64,000 nt of DNA from Paraburkholderia xenovorans LB400 (GTDB lineage Bacteria > Pseudomonadota > Gammaproteobacteria > Burkholderiales > Burkholderiaceae). Below are positions 15,926 to 25,100 of the stretch, piece by piece. Under the pieces are notes generated by a model, which was not told the DNA's origin, did no database searches, and saw only the letters and a list, made by a program, of their open reading frames with translations. Location: NCBI RefSeq assembly GCF_000013645.1, contig NC_007953.1:1302001-1366000 (forward strand), given 5' to 3'. Within the stretch, counting starts at the first letter, position 1. Every line of letters begins with the position of its first letter. Both the position numbers and the translations under genes were made by a program.

Positions 15926-17131
15926 ATGGACAATCTTCAGGATGTGCGCGCCAACCGGACGCCCGATCTGAAGTATCTGCTCGGGTTCATCATCGCGATC
16001 GGCCCTGTCTCAGTGGACATGTATCTGCCCGCCGCGTCCGCGATCGCCCTGGAATTCGGCCGCTCGACGCCGCAGCTCACGCTGGCCGCCTACTTCGCCG
16101 GCTTCGCGGTCGGCCAGTTGACCCAGGGGCTGATCTCGGACCGCTTCGGACGGCGCGCGCCGCTTGCTGCCGGCCTCACGATTTACACGCTCGCGTCGAT
16201 CTGCTGCGCACTCGCGCAGGGTACCGCGAGCTTTTGCGCGTTTCGGGCACTCGCGGCGTTCGGCGCCGCCGCGTCGATCGTGGTGCCGCGCGCGATGGTC
16301 CGCGATCTCGCCGACGGCGCGAAAGCCGCCGCCCTCATGTCCGGCGTCATGCAGGTCATGTCGGTCGCCCCGGTCGTCGCGCCGGTGCTCGGCAGCCTCG
16401 TACTGGAGTTCGCCAGCTGGCGGATGATTTTCGTGGTCGCGGCGCTGTACGGCGCACTCAGCCTCGCACTGATGGCCTGCTTCCTGCCCGAGACCTTGCC
16501 GCGCGAGCGGCGTCTGCCGACTGCTGTCGCCACGTCGCTGCGCCTCTTTGGCAGCGTGCTGCGGGAACGGCAGTTTCTCTCGAACGCGCTGGTCGGCACG
16601 TTCGGCATGGGCGCGCTGTTCGCGTTCCTGGCCGGCTCGCCAACCGTGTTCATGACGCAATACGGCTATGCGCCGACGGCCTATGGCCTGACGCTCGCGC
16701 TGATAGGGGCCGCGACGGTCGGCTGCTTTCGCGTCAATACATGGCTCGTGCAGCGGCGCGGCGCACCGCGCGTGATCAGTCTCGGCGTCGCGCTCTGGTC
16801 GATCGCGAGCGGCTATCTGGTGTGGTGCGGCCTGAGACCGCCGCTGCACTCGTGGCCCGTATTCATCGCGTTGCTGGTGTTTACGCTCGGCTATTGCTTC
16901 ATTCCATCGAACACGCAGGTCGGCGCGTTGTCGCGGCATGCCGCTCACGCGGCCAGCGCGACCGCGCTAATGAGCACGATGCAGTATTCAGCCGGAGCGG
17001 TAGCCGGCGCGCTCGTCGGCAAGCTGGCCGATGGCACGGCCAGGCCGATGGCGGCCGTGATGCTGGGTTGCGCCCTCGCGGCCGCGCTGGCGGCCCGCTT
17101 CAGACCGCGCGGCAACCGGCAATACGTGTGA
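15926..17131 (+). CDS. Bcr/CflA-type MFS drug efflux transporter
   Basis: This 401-residue protein has about 12 hydrophobic segments. The early motif SVDMYLPAASAIALEF and the loop GLISDRFGRRAPL are hallmarks of the Bcr/CflA drug-resistance branch of the major facilitator superfamily, whose members export drugs or metabolites by proton antiport. ATG 15926 was chosen because GGAGAG lies 6 nt upstream and the N-terminus then matches the family; an open frame extends further upstream without similarity. Its link to the surrounding signalling genes is unclear; it may be an unrelated resident. Confidence 0.85.
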   Translation: MDNLQDVRANRTPDLKYLLGFIIAIGPVSVDMYLPAASAIALEFGRSTPQLTLAAYFAGFAVGQLTQGLISDRFGRRAPLAAGLTIYTLASICCALAQGTASFCAFRALAAFGAAASIVVPRAMVRDLADGAKAAALMSGVMQVMSVAPVVAPVLGSLVLEFASWRMIFVVAALYGALSLALMACFLPETLPRERRLPTAVATSLRLFGSVLRERQFLSNALVGTFGMGALFAFLAGSPTVFMTQYGYAPTAYGLTLALIGAATVGCFRVNTWLVQRRGAPRVISLGVALWSIASGYLVWCGLRPPLHSWPVFIALLVFTLGYCFIPSNTQVGALSRHAAHAASATALMSTMQYSAGAVAGALVGKLADGTARPMAAVMLGCALAAALAARFRPRGNRQYV

Positions 17132-17182
17132 CCGATCGAAGCCCTTCATAACCATCCAGCCTATCTGCACGATAAGGGGAAC

Positions 17183-18571
17183 ATGATGACGCGCCGGCTG
17201 CTGGCACTTTCCATCCTGCTCTGCCCGCTGCTCGCGGCCTGTTCGCTCGAGCCGCTGATCAACCATCAGGTCGTCGATTATTTCGAAGCCAACGACATCG
17301 CGTCGAACCAGGTGATCCTGCAGAACATCCTGCGGGCGAAAGACGGCGCGCCGCTGCACTTCAGCGAACTCGCGAGCATTCGCGGTTCGCTGTCGAACGG
17401 CGCGTCGGTGTCGACGACGTTTCCGTTCATGGCGCCGGATCACGCGACGACGTTGCCGCGCAAGCTCGGCACGGTCGGCATGACGATCACCAGTTCGCCG
17501 AGCTTCGACATCGACAGCCTGGATACGCAGGACTTCACGAACGGCGTGATGCGCCCCATCACGCCGGAGACCGCGCAGTTCTTTCTGAACGAAGGCATCG
17601 ATTACCGGATGGTGCTGCTGTTGCTGGTGTCCGGCCTGCGCTCGGGAGGCCGGCCGGAAATGCTGCTGAACGCGCCGAACAGCTCGCGAGTCGTGTGCTA
17701 TCACGAGTTGCCGGCCCTCAATGCGCTGCCGACCCAATACTCGATCCTGGAAGCCGACGAGCCGTGCGACGGCCAGTCGGAACCCGAGTTCTATGCGTTT
17801 CTCCGGACCATCAACCATCTGGGGCGCCTTTATCCGCTCAGCGTCCCCCAGCCGCCGAAGCCGGTCGGCCGACCGTTCGATCTCGACATGACGAAGGCGC
17901 TGACCGCGGTCGCGAGTATCGATCCAGGCCGTTATTCGCTCGCGCGCCTCGCGTCCGGCCAGTATCAACTGATGAGCGCGGCGCACGGCAGCTATGTGAT
18001 CCTGTGCCGCGAGACGCCCGACGGGCCGGCTGTGGCCGGCGTGCTGACGAGCGAACGCGACGAATCGACGCCGGTGCCCGTCGACGCGTGTTCACGCAAG
18101 CACGGTAACGCGGCCGATCAGCACGCATCTGGCGATCCGGCGGGCGCCGCGCAGCCGATGATGATGATCGGCGAGCAAAAGAATACCGTCGTGTTCAAGC
18201 TGCGCTCGACGCTCGAAGTGATCCAGTACGTCGGGCAGATTCTCGCGCTGCAGCAGGACGAAACGGAAGCGAATCCGCAGTTGCCGGAGCGCTGCGTGAC
18301 ACTGGAGTACGAGAACTACAAGGGCGGCAACATGACCTGCAACTTCGGCGTGCTGTTTCATCTGCAGAGAGCCGGCCCCGCCTTCAGTTCGCCGCTGAAC
18401 GCGGTGAGCTATAACGGCGTGAGCTGGTCGCTGCCCGCGCCCAAAGTCTGCCGGGCGCCGACGCGCTGCGACCACACGCTCGAAACCATCTCGGTGATCT
18501 CGCTGCTGCTCAACCAGAACAAGTCGTCGAAGGACATCGCCAAAACGCAGGCCGTGCAGGTGGTTCCATGA
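17183..18571 (+). CDS. Predicted lipoprotein of unknown function, coupled to the cyclase gene
   Basis: This 462-residue protein has a signal peptide with lipobox LLAAC (Cys20). The rest is a soluble domain with no family I recognise. It contains several Cys residues that could form periplasmic disulfides and a long helical stretch (DYFEANDIASNQVILQNILR) just after the lipid anchor. Its stop overlaps the start of the cyclase gene in an ATGA, so the two proteins are probably made together and act together, for example as envelope sensor and cytoplasmic signal generator. That pairing is inference. ATG 17183 or 17186 follows AAGGGGA. Confidence 0.65.
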   Translation: MMTRRLLALSILLCPLLAACSLEPLINHQVVDYFEANDIASNQVILQNILRAKDGAPLHFSELASIRGSLSNGASVSTTFPFMAPDHATTLPRKLGTVGMTITSSPSFDIDSLDTQDFTNGVMRPITPETAQFFLNEGIDYRMVLLLLVSGLRSGGRPEMLLNAPNSSRVVCYHELPALNALPTQYSILEADEPCDGQSEPEFYAFLRTINHLGRLYPLSVPQPPKPVGRPFDLDMTKALTAVASIDPGRYSLARLASGQYQLMSAAHGSYVILCRETPDGPAVAGVLTSERDESTPVPVDACSRKHGNAADQHASGDPAGAAQPMMMIGEQKNTVVFKLRSTLEVIQYVGQILALQQDETEANPQLPERCVTLEYENYKGGNMTCNFGVLFHLQRAGPAFSSPLNAVSYNGVSWSLPAPKVCRAPTRCDHTLETISVISLLLNQNKSSKDIAKTQAVQVVP

Positions 18572-20334
18572 CGCCCTCCGTCACGGACAGCGCAGGCCCG
18601 GTTACGCCAGGCATCGCCGGCTGGCTCGAACGTATTCAGCGCGCGAACGGCAACGAAGGCAACTACCTCGCCGCATACGACCTGTGCATGAAAGCGCTCG
18701 CCGCGTGGCCCGACGCGATGGTCTTCGAACATCAGGCGATCCTCGCGCTCGCGCGCGCCGGCGCACTGAACCGTGCGCTGCAGCGATACCGCAGACTCGA
18801 CGAAGCCGGCCGGCTCACCGCGCTCACCGACCTCGATCTCGCGGCGGAGTTCGCGGGCCTGTTCGGCCGCTTGCTGAAGGACTGCGCCAGCGGCAGTTCG
18901 ATCGAAGATGCGAAAAAGCACCGGCTGGGATCGGCAATCGCCTATGCGAACGCATTCGAACGGCTGGGCAAGTACTATCTGGCAATCAATGCGGCGTCGA
19001 TGTATCTATCGTGCGGGAAGAGCGGCAACGCGCGCCATTACGCACGACTCGCGCTCGAACTGGCGGCCGCGCAGCGCGAGCAGGACTACTGGTCGCATGT
19101 GACGCAGGCGGAGGCATGCCTGATTCTCGGACAATTCGATACCGCGATCGCCATGCTGAAGGCCGCGGCCGACGACCGGCGCTCGACTATCGCGGTCACC
19201 GGCGCCGAAAATCTCGACGCCGTGGCGAGCACGCGCCGTCAACTGACGTGGGTCGCCGGTCTCACCCATGCGCCCGCGGGCATCGTCGACGTTCTACCGA
19301 AGCCGCGCGTGCTCAACTGGATCTCGCGGCCCGAGCTGCTTCTGACGCGCGACCCGTTTGCCTTCGCGCCCGGACAGACGGTGATCGCATTCGGTCCGTT
19401 GATGTCCACCGCCGATCTGCTGATCGCGAACGCGTTGCTCGAAGTCGGCGCGAATGTGCATGTGGTGCTGCCGTGTGAACCGGATTCGCTCGCCGCGCGA
19501 ACCTTTCTGGAGCAGCCGAAGTCGGTCGACATGCTGGCCCGCGTTCTCGGTCACGAACGCGTGCGCGTGACGCTCGTCACCAAGGAAGGTTCGCCCGACG
19601 AGCCGGCGGGCGCCCTGCTATGCCAGCAGCAGGCGCGCGGGCTTGCGCTGCTGCGCGGACACAGCCTGCTGGTCGACCCGGAACTGTGCTTCCCCGGCGA
19701 CGGCACGATCGGGTTCGGCGCGATTCCGTCAGATAACCGGGACATTACCGGGGTTGCGCCGCCCGGCGGCGCCCGCTCGAATGGAGTGCGCAAACCGCAT
19801 GCGATCGTGTTTGGCGACGTGCGCGGCTTTAGCGCGCTGAACGAAGCGGAGCAACTGACGTTTCTGGAGCATGTGATCGGTGGCTTCGCGAACGCGCTGC
19901 AGGCGTGCGGCGGCGTCGAATACGCGGAAACCGCCGGGGATGGTCTGTTTATCGTGCTATCCGACGTGATGGCGGCGATCGACTGCTGCTTCAGGCTTCA
20001 GAAAGTGCTGCGGCCTGAGAAAACGGCGCGACTCGGCTTGCCTGCTCATCTGGGCATCCGCTTGAGCGCGCATGTCGGGCCGCTTTACCGGCGTTATGAC
20101 AAGGTGATCCATCGCCATAAGTTTGTCGGAATGGAAGTCGTGCGCACCGCTCGCATCGAACCGGTCACGCCCGTCGGCGAGATCTTCGTGACCGAGCAGT
20201 TCGCGGCGGCGCTGGCGTTCACGACACGGGATGCTTATGTCTGCGAGTATGCTGGCATGCAGCCGATGGCGAAGAACTTCGGTGAGTGCCGGATGTATTC
20301 GTTGCGGCGAGCAGGGCGGCGTTTTCCTGCCTGA
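18568..20334 (+). CDS. Class III nucleotide cyclase with N-terminal TPR/TRAF-binding-like and SLOG-like regions
   Basis: This 588-residue protein has three parts. Residues 80-240 form helical repeats with YYLAINAASMYL and DYWSHVTQAEACLILG, resembling the MAP3K TRAF-binding/TPR region found in bacterial signalling proteins. Residues about 268-345 look like a Rossmann/SLOG-type domain (IAFGPLMSTADLLIANALLE, ANVHVVLP). Residues 410-580 are a class III cyclase: metal-binding Asp417 (FGDVRGFS) and Asp458 (TAGDGLF), and Arg529 in TARIEPV. By eye the specificity pair is Glu454/Lys518 rather than Lys/Asp (adenylyl) or Glu/Cys (guanylyl), and the usual transition-state Asn is Val525. No transmembrane segment is seen. 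The start is coupled by ATGA to the upstream lipoprotein. The product nucleotide cannot be assigned. Confidence 0.75.
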   Translation: MTPSVTDSAGPVTPGIAGWLERIQRANGNEGNYLAAYDLCMKALAAWPDAMVFEHQAILALARAGALNRALQRYRRLDEAGRLTALTDLDLAAEFAGLFGRLLKDCASGSSIEDAKKHRLGSAIAYANAFERLGKYYLAINAASMYLSCGKSGNARHYARLALELAAAQREQDYWSHVTQAEACLILGQFDTAIAMLKAAADDRRSTIAVTGAENLDAVASTRRQLTWVAGLTHAPAGIVDVLPKPRVLNWISRPELLLTRDPFAFAPGQTVIAFGPLMSTADLLIANALLEVGANVHVVLPCEPDSLAARTFLEQPKSVDMLARVLGHERVRVTLVTKEGSPDEPAGALLCQQQARGLALLRGHSLLVDPELCFPGDGTIGFGAIPSDNRDITGVAPPGGARSNGVRKPHAIVFGDVRGFSALNEAEQLTFLEHVIGGFANALQACGGVEYAETAGDGLFIVLSDVMAAIDCCFRLQKVLRPEKTARLGLPAHLGIRLSAHVGPLYRRYDKVIHRHKFVGMEVVRTARIEPVTPVGEIFVTEQFAAALAFTTRDAYVCEYAGMQPMAKNFGECRMYSLRRAGRRFPA

Positions 20335-20505
20335 CGGATGCTCGGGGCGATGCTTGCGGGGATGCCTGAGACGTTCAGCGAGGGTTTCCCGTATCCCGTT
20401 CGCGGCATTTTGACTACGGTTAAAATACGCGTTTTACCGGTGGGCCATGTCGCGCGTCAACGCTGGCCCGGGTATGGCTCATGCAAGCCAGCGAGCAAGG
20501 AGCGG

Positions 20506-20904
20506 ATGAAAAATAGGGCTACTGTTCTGTGCGTTCGGGACAACCGTATCCTGCTGGTTGCCAGGGAAAGGTCGAGATGGTCGCTGCCGGGCGGAAGAAT
20601 TCGCCGGGACGAAGCGCCCCATGAAGCCGCGTTGCGTGAGCTGGAAGAAGAGACCACGCTGGTCGCGGATCAGCTCATGTATCTTTTCGAGTTTAACGGC
20701 TTCAGCACGCAACACCACGTGTTCTTCGCCGAGGTGGGGCCCCATCTGAGCGCGGAACCCCGCAACGAAATCGCGAAGTGCAAGTGGTTTGCGCCAGTCA
20801 AAATCGCGACGCTTTCCGCCAGTGTGCCCACTCGCGGGATCGTGGAGCTTTTTTTCCGGCACATCGGCGTTTCTGTAGCCCGACGACGGCCGGTCGCGCC
20901 GTAG
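20506..20904 (+). CDS. Nudix hydrolase
   Basis: This 132-residue protein carries a Nudix box, GGRIRRDEAPHEAALRELEE followed by ETTL, matching GX5EX7REUXEEX(G/T)U. Nudix enzymes cleave nucleoside diphosphates linked to another group using Mg2+ bound by the box glutamates. ATG 20506 was chosen because AAGGAG immediately precedes it and residues before it do not fit. It follows the cyclase by 171 nt; a link to nucleotide signalling is possible but unproven. Substrate unknown. Confidence 0.85.
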   Translation: MKNRATVLCVRDNRILLVARERSRWSLPGGRIRRDEAPHEAALRELEEETTLVADQLMYLFEFNGFSTQHHVFFAEVGPHLSAEPRNEIAKCKWFAPVKIATLSASVPTRGIVELFFRHIGVSVARRRPVAP

Positions 20905-20923
20905 CATGCCCACCGGACATCAT

Positions 20924-21898
20924 TCAAAGCGGCAATTCCCGCACCGGTGCGCCGTCAAGCCAGGCCTGAATCGCTTCGACGATCTGCGGGTAAGCAGCGC
21001 GGTAAGTGTTTTCCGTGACGTAGCCGAGATGGGGCGTCGCCAGCACGTTGGGCAGAAACCGGAACGGATGCTGACGCGCCAGGGGTTCCTCATCGAACAC
21101 GTCGAGTGCCGCGCCGGCAATGCGCCGCGCCTGCAATGCCTCGATCAGCGCCGCCTCGGAGATGATCGGCCCACGCGAGGTGTTGACCAGATAGGCGCCG
21201 GCTTTCATCAGCGCCAGTTCACGTTGGCCGACAATTCCGCGGGTGCGCTCGCCGAGTTTCAGGTGAACGGAGAGCACGTCCGCGTCGCGAAACAGCTGAT
21301 CCTTGTCGACGCGTTCGACGCCGTGTTCGGCGGCCCGTTCGGCCGTCAGATTCTGACTCCAGGCAATCGTGCGCATCCCGAATGCCTGCCCGAGGCGCGC
21401 GACCGCCTGCCCGATACGGCCGAGTCCCAGCAAACCGAGCGTCTTGCCGTTCACGTCCACGCCGAGGCCGACCTGCCAGCCGCCCGCGCGCACCGAGGCC
21501 GCCTCCGCGTGCAGGTTGCGCGTGATGGCAAGGATCAACCCCCAGGTGAGCGCCGGGGTCGCCGCAGGGTCGCCGCCGCTCGTCCCCGATACGACGACCC
21601 GCTGCGCGCGGGCCGCGTGCAGATCGATCGCCGCGTTCCACATGCCGACGCTGACGATCAGCCTGAGCCGTGGCAGACGCGCGAGCAGCGCGGCGTCCAG
21701 ACGGGTACGCTCGCGCATCAGCACGACCACGTCGAATGGCGCGAGACGTGCGGCGAGCGAATCGGGATCGGCGACATGGTCGTGAAAGAAGACCGGCTGC
21801 GCGCGAGGCGCGAGACTGGCCCAGTCAGCGAAACAGCGGGCCGTCTGCTGATAGTCGTCGAGCACCGCGATGCTCGCCACGGCGGAAGGAGGTGACAT
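20924..21898 (-). CDS. D-isomer-specific 2-hydroxyacid dehydrogenase
   Basis: This 324-residue NAD(P)-dependent dehydrogenase reduces 2-keto acids or oxidises D-2-hydroxy acids. It shows the dinucleotide motif GLGRIGQAVARLG, the catalytic region NTSRGPIISEAAL, the DVFDEEPL segment with the active Glu, and the ATPHLGY His. Its substrate is not evident. It converges with the Nudix gene and lies 17 nt after the oxidoreductase upstream on the minus strand, so it is probably co-transcribed with it. Confidence 0.88.
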   Translation of the reverse strand: MSPPSAVASIAVLDDYQQTARCFADWASLAPRAQPVFFHDHVADPDSLAARLAPFDVVVLMRERTRLDAALLARLPRLRLIVSVGMWNAAIDLHAARAQRVVVSGTSGGDPAATPALTWGLILAITRNLHAEAASVRAGGWQVGLGVDVNGKTLGLLGLGRIGQAVARLGQAFGMRTIAWSQNLTAERAAEHGVERVDKDQLFRDADVLSVHLKLGERTRGIVGQRELALMKAGAYLVNTSRGPIISEAALIEALQARRIAGAALDVFDEEPLARQHPFRFLPNVLATPHLGYVTENTYRAAYPQIVEAIQAWLDGAPVRELPL

Positions 21899-21915
21899 GT
21901 GGGCGGTTCCTGTCT

Positions 21916-22926
21916 TCAGTGAGAGATGACAACCTTGCCGAAGAAGGCGCGGTCGTCGAAGTGATGCCAGGCGTCAAGCGCACGCTCGAACGGAAATACG
22001 GTGTCGATGACCGGCTTCAGGCCGGATGACGTGACGGCACGCACCAGTTCCAGCAGCCCCGAGCGGTCGCCGACCGAAATCCGGTAGAAAACGCCGCCGC
22101 TGCGAAACAGGTCGTTGAACCCGACGCCGGAATCGCCTGAGGCGAGAAAGCCGATCAGCGCGACTTCGCCGCGGCTCGCCACGGCCTTGATCGACTGTTC
22201 GAGCGTGCCTGGGCCGCCGACCTCGAGCACCCGATCGACGCCGCGTCCCTCGGTGAGCTCGCGGACCCGCTCGCCCCACGCCGGCGTCTCGACATAATTG
22301 ATCACTTCATCGGCGCCGAGCGCCTTGAGCCGCGCCGCCTTTTCCGCCGAAGAAGTCGTGGCGATGACGCGCGCGCCCAGCAGTTTGGCAAGCTGGACCG
22401 CGAATACCGAGACGCCGCCGCTGCCCTGGGTCAACACGGTTTGTCCGGGACGCAGCGGTCGCAATCCGGACAGTGAGGTCCATGCAGTCAGCGCCGCGCA
22501 AGGCAACGTTGCCGCTTCCTCGAACGAGAGGCCGGGGGGCGCTGCCACGATCGCTTCCTGGCTGACGACCTTGTATTCGCTCAGCCAGCCGTCGCGATGT
22601 GAGCCGTAGCCCTCCGAGCCGAGCGTGGGTGGCGGATTGCCACCGTACCAGCGCGGATGAAACGTATTGATGACCCGCTCGCCGACCTTGAAGTCGACCA
22701 CGTCCTCCCCCACGGCGACGATCTCGCCGGCGGCATCGCTGAGCGGAATCAGGCCCGCCCGCTGCGCGCGCAGGTAGGTGCCGTGAACCATCGCGATGTC
22801 GCGATAGTTGAGCGACGACGCGCGCACCCGGATCAGCACTTCGCCGCGCTGGGGCTCGGGCGTGGGTTCGTCGTGAAGCGTCAGATGGTCGAGACTGCCG
22901 GCTTGATCGAAGCGATACACTTTCAT
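21916..22926 (-). CDS. Zinc-independent alcohol dehydrogenase/quinone oxidoreductase (MDR superfamily)
   Basis: This 336-residue medium-chain dehydrogenase/reductase has the family's N-terminal GroES-like part (EVLIRVRASSLNYRDIAMVHG), a DAAGEIVAVGEDV motif, and a nucleotide-binding segment VLTQGSGGVSVFAVQLAKLLGA. The Cys ligands of the zinc-dependent alcohol dehydrogenases are missing in the expected places, so quinone-reductase/enoyl-reductase-like NADPH chemistry is more likely. The start at 22926 (MKVYRFDQ) is supported by family N-termini. It lies upstream of the hydroxyacid dehydrogenase. Confidence 0.85.
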   Translation of the reverse strand: MKVYRFDQAGSLDHLTLHDEPTPEPQRGEVLIRVRASSLNYRDIAMVHGTYLRAQRAGLIPLSDAAGEIVAVGEDVVDFKVGERVINTFHPRWYGGNPPPTLGSEGYGSHRDGWLSEYKVVSQEAIVAAPPGLSFEEAATLPCAALTAWTSLSGLRPLRPGQTVLTQGSGGVSVFAVQLAKLLGARVIATTSSAEKAARLKALGADEVINYVETPAWGERVRELTEGRGVDRVLEVGGPGTLEQSIKAVASRGEVALIGFLASGDSGVGFNDLFRSGGVFYRISVGDRSGLLELVRAVTSSGLKPVIDTVFPFERALDAWHHFDDRAFFGKVVISH

Positions 22927-23238
22927 CGAATGACTCCCATGCAAAATTGCGCGGCACACGGCCGCCCGACGGAGAACGACGGCATCCAGCCGCCGCGCGA
23001 GTGCCCAGTCTAAAAGGATCTTCGCGAGGCTGCTCGCCGCCGGGCCATTCGACTCCCGGTGGCTGACAGGAATGGGACACCGCAGAGGGCATGGCCGCGC
23101 GAGCGGAGCCGAAACCCCGAGCGATTTCCTCCGGAGAGAGGTTGTTTGGCAGCTCGCCGCGCAGCGCGCGCCTTGTTATAATCCTTTCAGGAAATCGAAC
23201 GAAACATAACGCCACCCCCGCCACGCGCCAGGACTTGC
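22927..23238. other. 312-nt divergent intergenic region with a candidate DeoR-gene promoter
   Basis: This separates the minus-strand oxidoreductase and the plus-strand DeoR gene. A perfect TATAAT box lies at 23177-23182, about 57 nt before the DeoR gene start; a good -35 at 17-18 nt spacing was not seen. No gene recognised. Confidence 0.4.
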
Positions 23239-23964
23239 ATGCTGAAACCCGACCGCCTTCGCGCCCTCGCCGATGCGCTGGCCAAACAGAGCGTGATGCG
23301 TCTGCGCGACGCCGCCAGACTGCTGGGCGTGTCGGAAATGACCGTTCGCCGCGATATCGCCGGTAGTCCGGAACGCTTCACCTATCTCGGCGGCTACATC
23401 CTCAGCGCAACCGACGTCCCCAATAACGCCGGCTATTCCCTCGAATCCGAAAAAGACCACTTCGCCCAGGCGAAGGCGGAAGCGTCGGCCATCGCGGCGG
23501 GTCTTATCGGCGACAACGAAACGCTGTTCATCGATTGCGGCACCACGCTCACCACGCTCGCGCGGCTCATTCCGCCGGAGCGGCATGTCACGGTCGTTTG
23601 CTATTCGTTGAACGTCGCGGAGATTCTGCGGCGCAAGCCGAATGTGCGCATGATTCTGCTCGGCGGCGTCTACGTGCCGTCGTCGGATTCGTTCGCGGGC
23701 GAAGAGAGCCTGGAAATGCTGCGGCGGATGGGCATCAACAAGGCGTTCATTTCAGCGGGCGGTGTCGATGCCGCGCGCGGCGTCACGTGCTGGAATTTTC
23801 ACGAAGTAGCGCTGAAGCAAGCCGCGATGGCAAGCGCCGTCGAACGGCATCTGGTGGTGGACATGAGCAAGTTCGGCGTGGTCAAAGCGGTGCGTTTCTC
23901 GCAGATCGACGACTTCGACTCGATCATCACCGAGCAAGGCCAGCAGCACCGCCAGCGCAAGTAA
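23239..23964 (+). CDS. DeoR-family transcriptional regulator
   Basis: This 241-residue protein has an N-terminal winged helix-turn-helix (RLRDAARLLGVSEMTVRRDI, about residues 21-40) and a C-terminal sugar-phosphate sensing domain with the ISOCOT-type motifs DCGTTLTTLA, SLNVAEIL and GGVDAARG. DeoR repressors respond to phosphorylated sugars. It faces the end of the catabolic operon (convergent), and the neighbouring deoC and sugar-kinase genes suggest that it senses deoxyribose-5-phosphate or a related sugar phosphate and controls that operon, whose promoter lies 10 kb away. This assignment is inference. Confidence 0.85.
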   Translation: MLKPDRLRALADALAKQSVMRLRDAARLLGVSEMTVRRDIAGSPERFTYLGGYILSATDVPNNAGYSLESEKDHFAQAKAEASAIAAGLIGDNETLFIDCGTTLTTLARLIPPERHVTVVCYSLNVAEILRRKPNVRMILLGGVYVPSSDSFAGEESLEMLRRMGINKAFISAGGVDAARGVTCWNFHEVALKQAAMASAVERHLVVDMSKFGVVKAVRFSQIDDFDSIITEQGQQHRQRK

Positions 23965-24029
23965 CTGGCGCGCCGCGCGGCAGGGGCCGGCACTCAGCGC
24001 TACGCAGCCCAACCCGCACAACGCAGCGC

Positions 24030-25100
24030 CTAGCTCTTGCGTTGCAGCGCGAACAGCGTGCCGGCAATCAGAATGAACGCGCCGATAATGACCTTTTGCC
24101 AGGTGCTGGGCACGCCGGTCAGAATCAGCACGCTATTGATCAGCGTCACCAGCGCGACCCCGAGCAGCGTGCCCCCCACCGTCCCGGTGCCGCCGGTAAT
24201 GCGTGCGCCGCCCAGAATCACCGCGGCAATCACGTCGAGTTCCGAGCCGACCAGGTCGAACGGATTGGCGAGTCGATTGTTCGACACATGCAGAATGCCG
24301 GCAATCCCGGCGAGCAGCCCCGTATAGCCGAACACGAACAGATGGATAGCGCGCAGATTGTAGCCAAGCCGCTCGGCGATCGCGAGACTGCCGCCCATCG
24401 CATAGACGCCCCGTCCCATCATCGTCCGGTTCAGCAGCCACCACGTGAGCACGGCGGCAGCCACCAGCGCCAGCACCGAAACCGGCAGCACCGCGCGCAG
24501 ACCGTCGGCCGTGTGATAGAAAAACAGCGGGATCCGGCCGAAACGGTCCATGCTGTGCGGGATATTCATGAAGAACGTCGTGCCGATAAACGTCAGCAAC
24601 AGCCCGCGATACAAATACTGCGTGCCGATCGTCACGATCAGCGAAGGCGCTTTCAACCGATGCACGAGCACGCCGTTCACCACACCGAGCATCGTCCCAC
24701 CGAGCGCACCCGTGACCACGATCAGCGCGAACGGCGCATCGGGCCACCACGCGAACACGGCCTTGGTGATGCCGTACATCGTCAGCGCCGCGATCGCGGT
24801 GAACGACACGTCGATGCCCCCGGACGCCAGCACGACCAGCGTGCCGAGCGCGAACAGCGAAGTCGTGGTGGCGGAGTGCAGCAGGTCGAACAGCGTCGCG
24901 AGCTGAAAGAAGCGCGGGTTGATCGCGCCGACGATCAGGCACGTCACCGCGATCAGCGCGACGGTGAACCACTCGGGGTTACGCGCGAGTTGGCGTGCAA
25001 GCTTCGCCGGCAGACTGGGCGGTTTGACGCGAGGCGCGACTTCGACGACGGTGGGCGGGGTCATGGTCTGGTTCGTGCGCGAATTGATCCGCGAGTTCAT
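24030..25100 (-). CDS. Sugar ABC transporter permease (RbsC-like)
   Basis: This 356-residue inner-membrane permease has a long N-terminal tail before the first helix and the RbsC/monosaccharide family features FDLLHSATTTSLFALG, LVVLASGGIDVSFTAIAA, GMVNG-like GVVNGVLVHRLKAPSLIVTIGT, and GGARITGGTGTVGGTLLG. It is the last gene of the sugar operon, 20 nt after the ATPase stop. It pairs with the other permease (27861-28889) to form the channel. Confidence 0.88.
   Translation of the reverse strand: MNSRINSRTNQTMTPPTVVEVAPRVKPPSLPAKLARQLARNPEWFTVALIAVTCLIVGAINPRFFQLATLFDLLHSATTTSLFALGTLVVLASGGIDVSFTAIAALTMYGITKAVFAWWPDAPFALIVVTGALGGTMLGVVNGVLVHRLKAPSLIVTIGTQYLYRGLLLTFIGTTFFMNIPHSMDRFGRIPLFFYHTADGLRAVLPVSVLALVAAAVLTWWLLNRTMMGRGVYAMGGSLAIAERLGYNLRAIHLFVFGYTGLLAGIAGILHVSNNRLANPFDLVGSELDVIAAVILGGARITGGTGTVGGTLLGVALVTLINSVLILTGVPSTWQKVIIGAFILIAGTLFALQRKS

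Noticed and set aside
10875..20334. Assignment of the locus as a canonical Pycsar or CBASS system
   Set aside because: No CD-NTase and no cyclic-nucleotide-binding domain was recognised, and the cyclase is several genes from the TIR gene.
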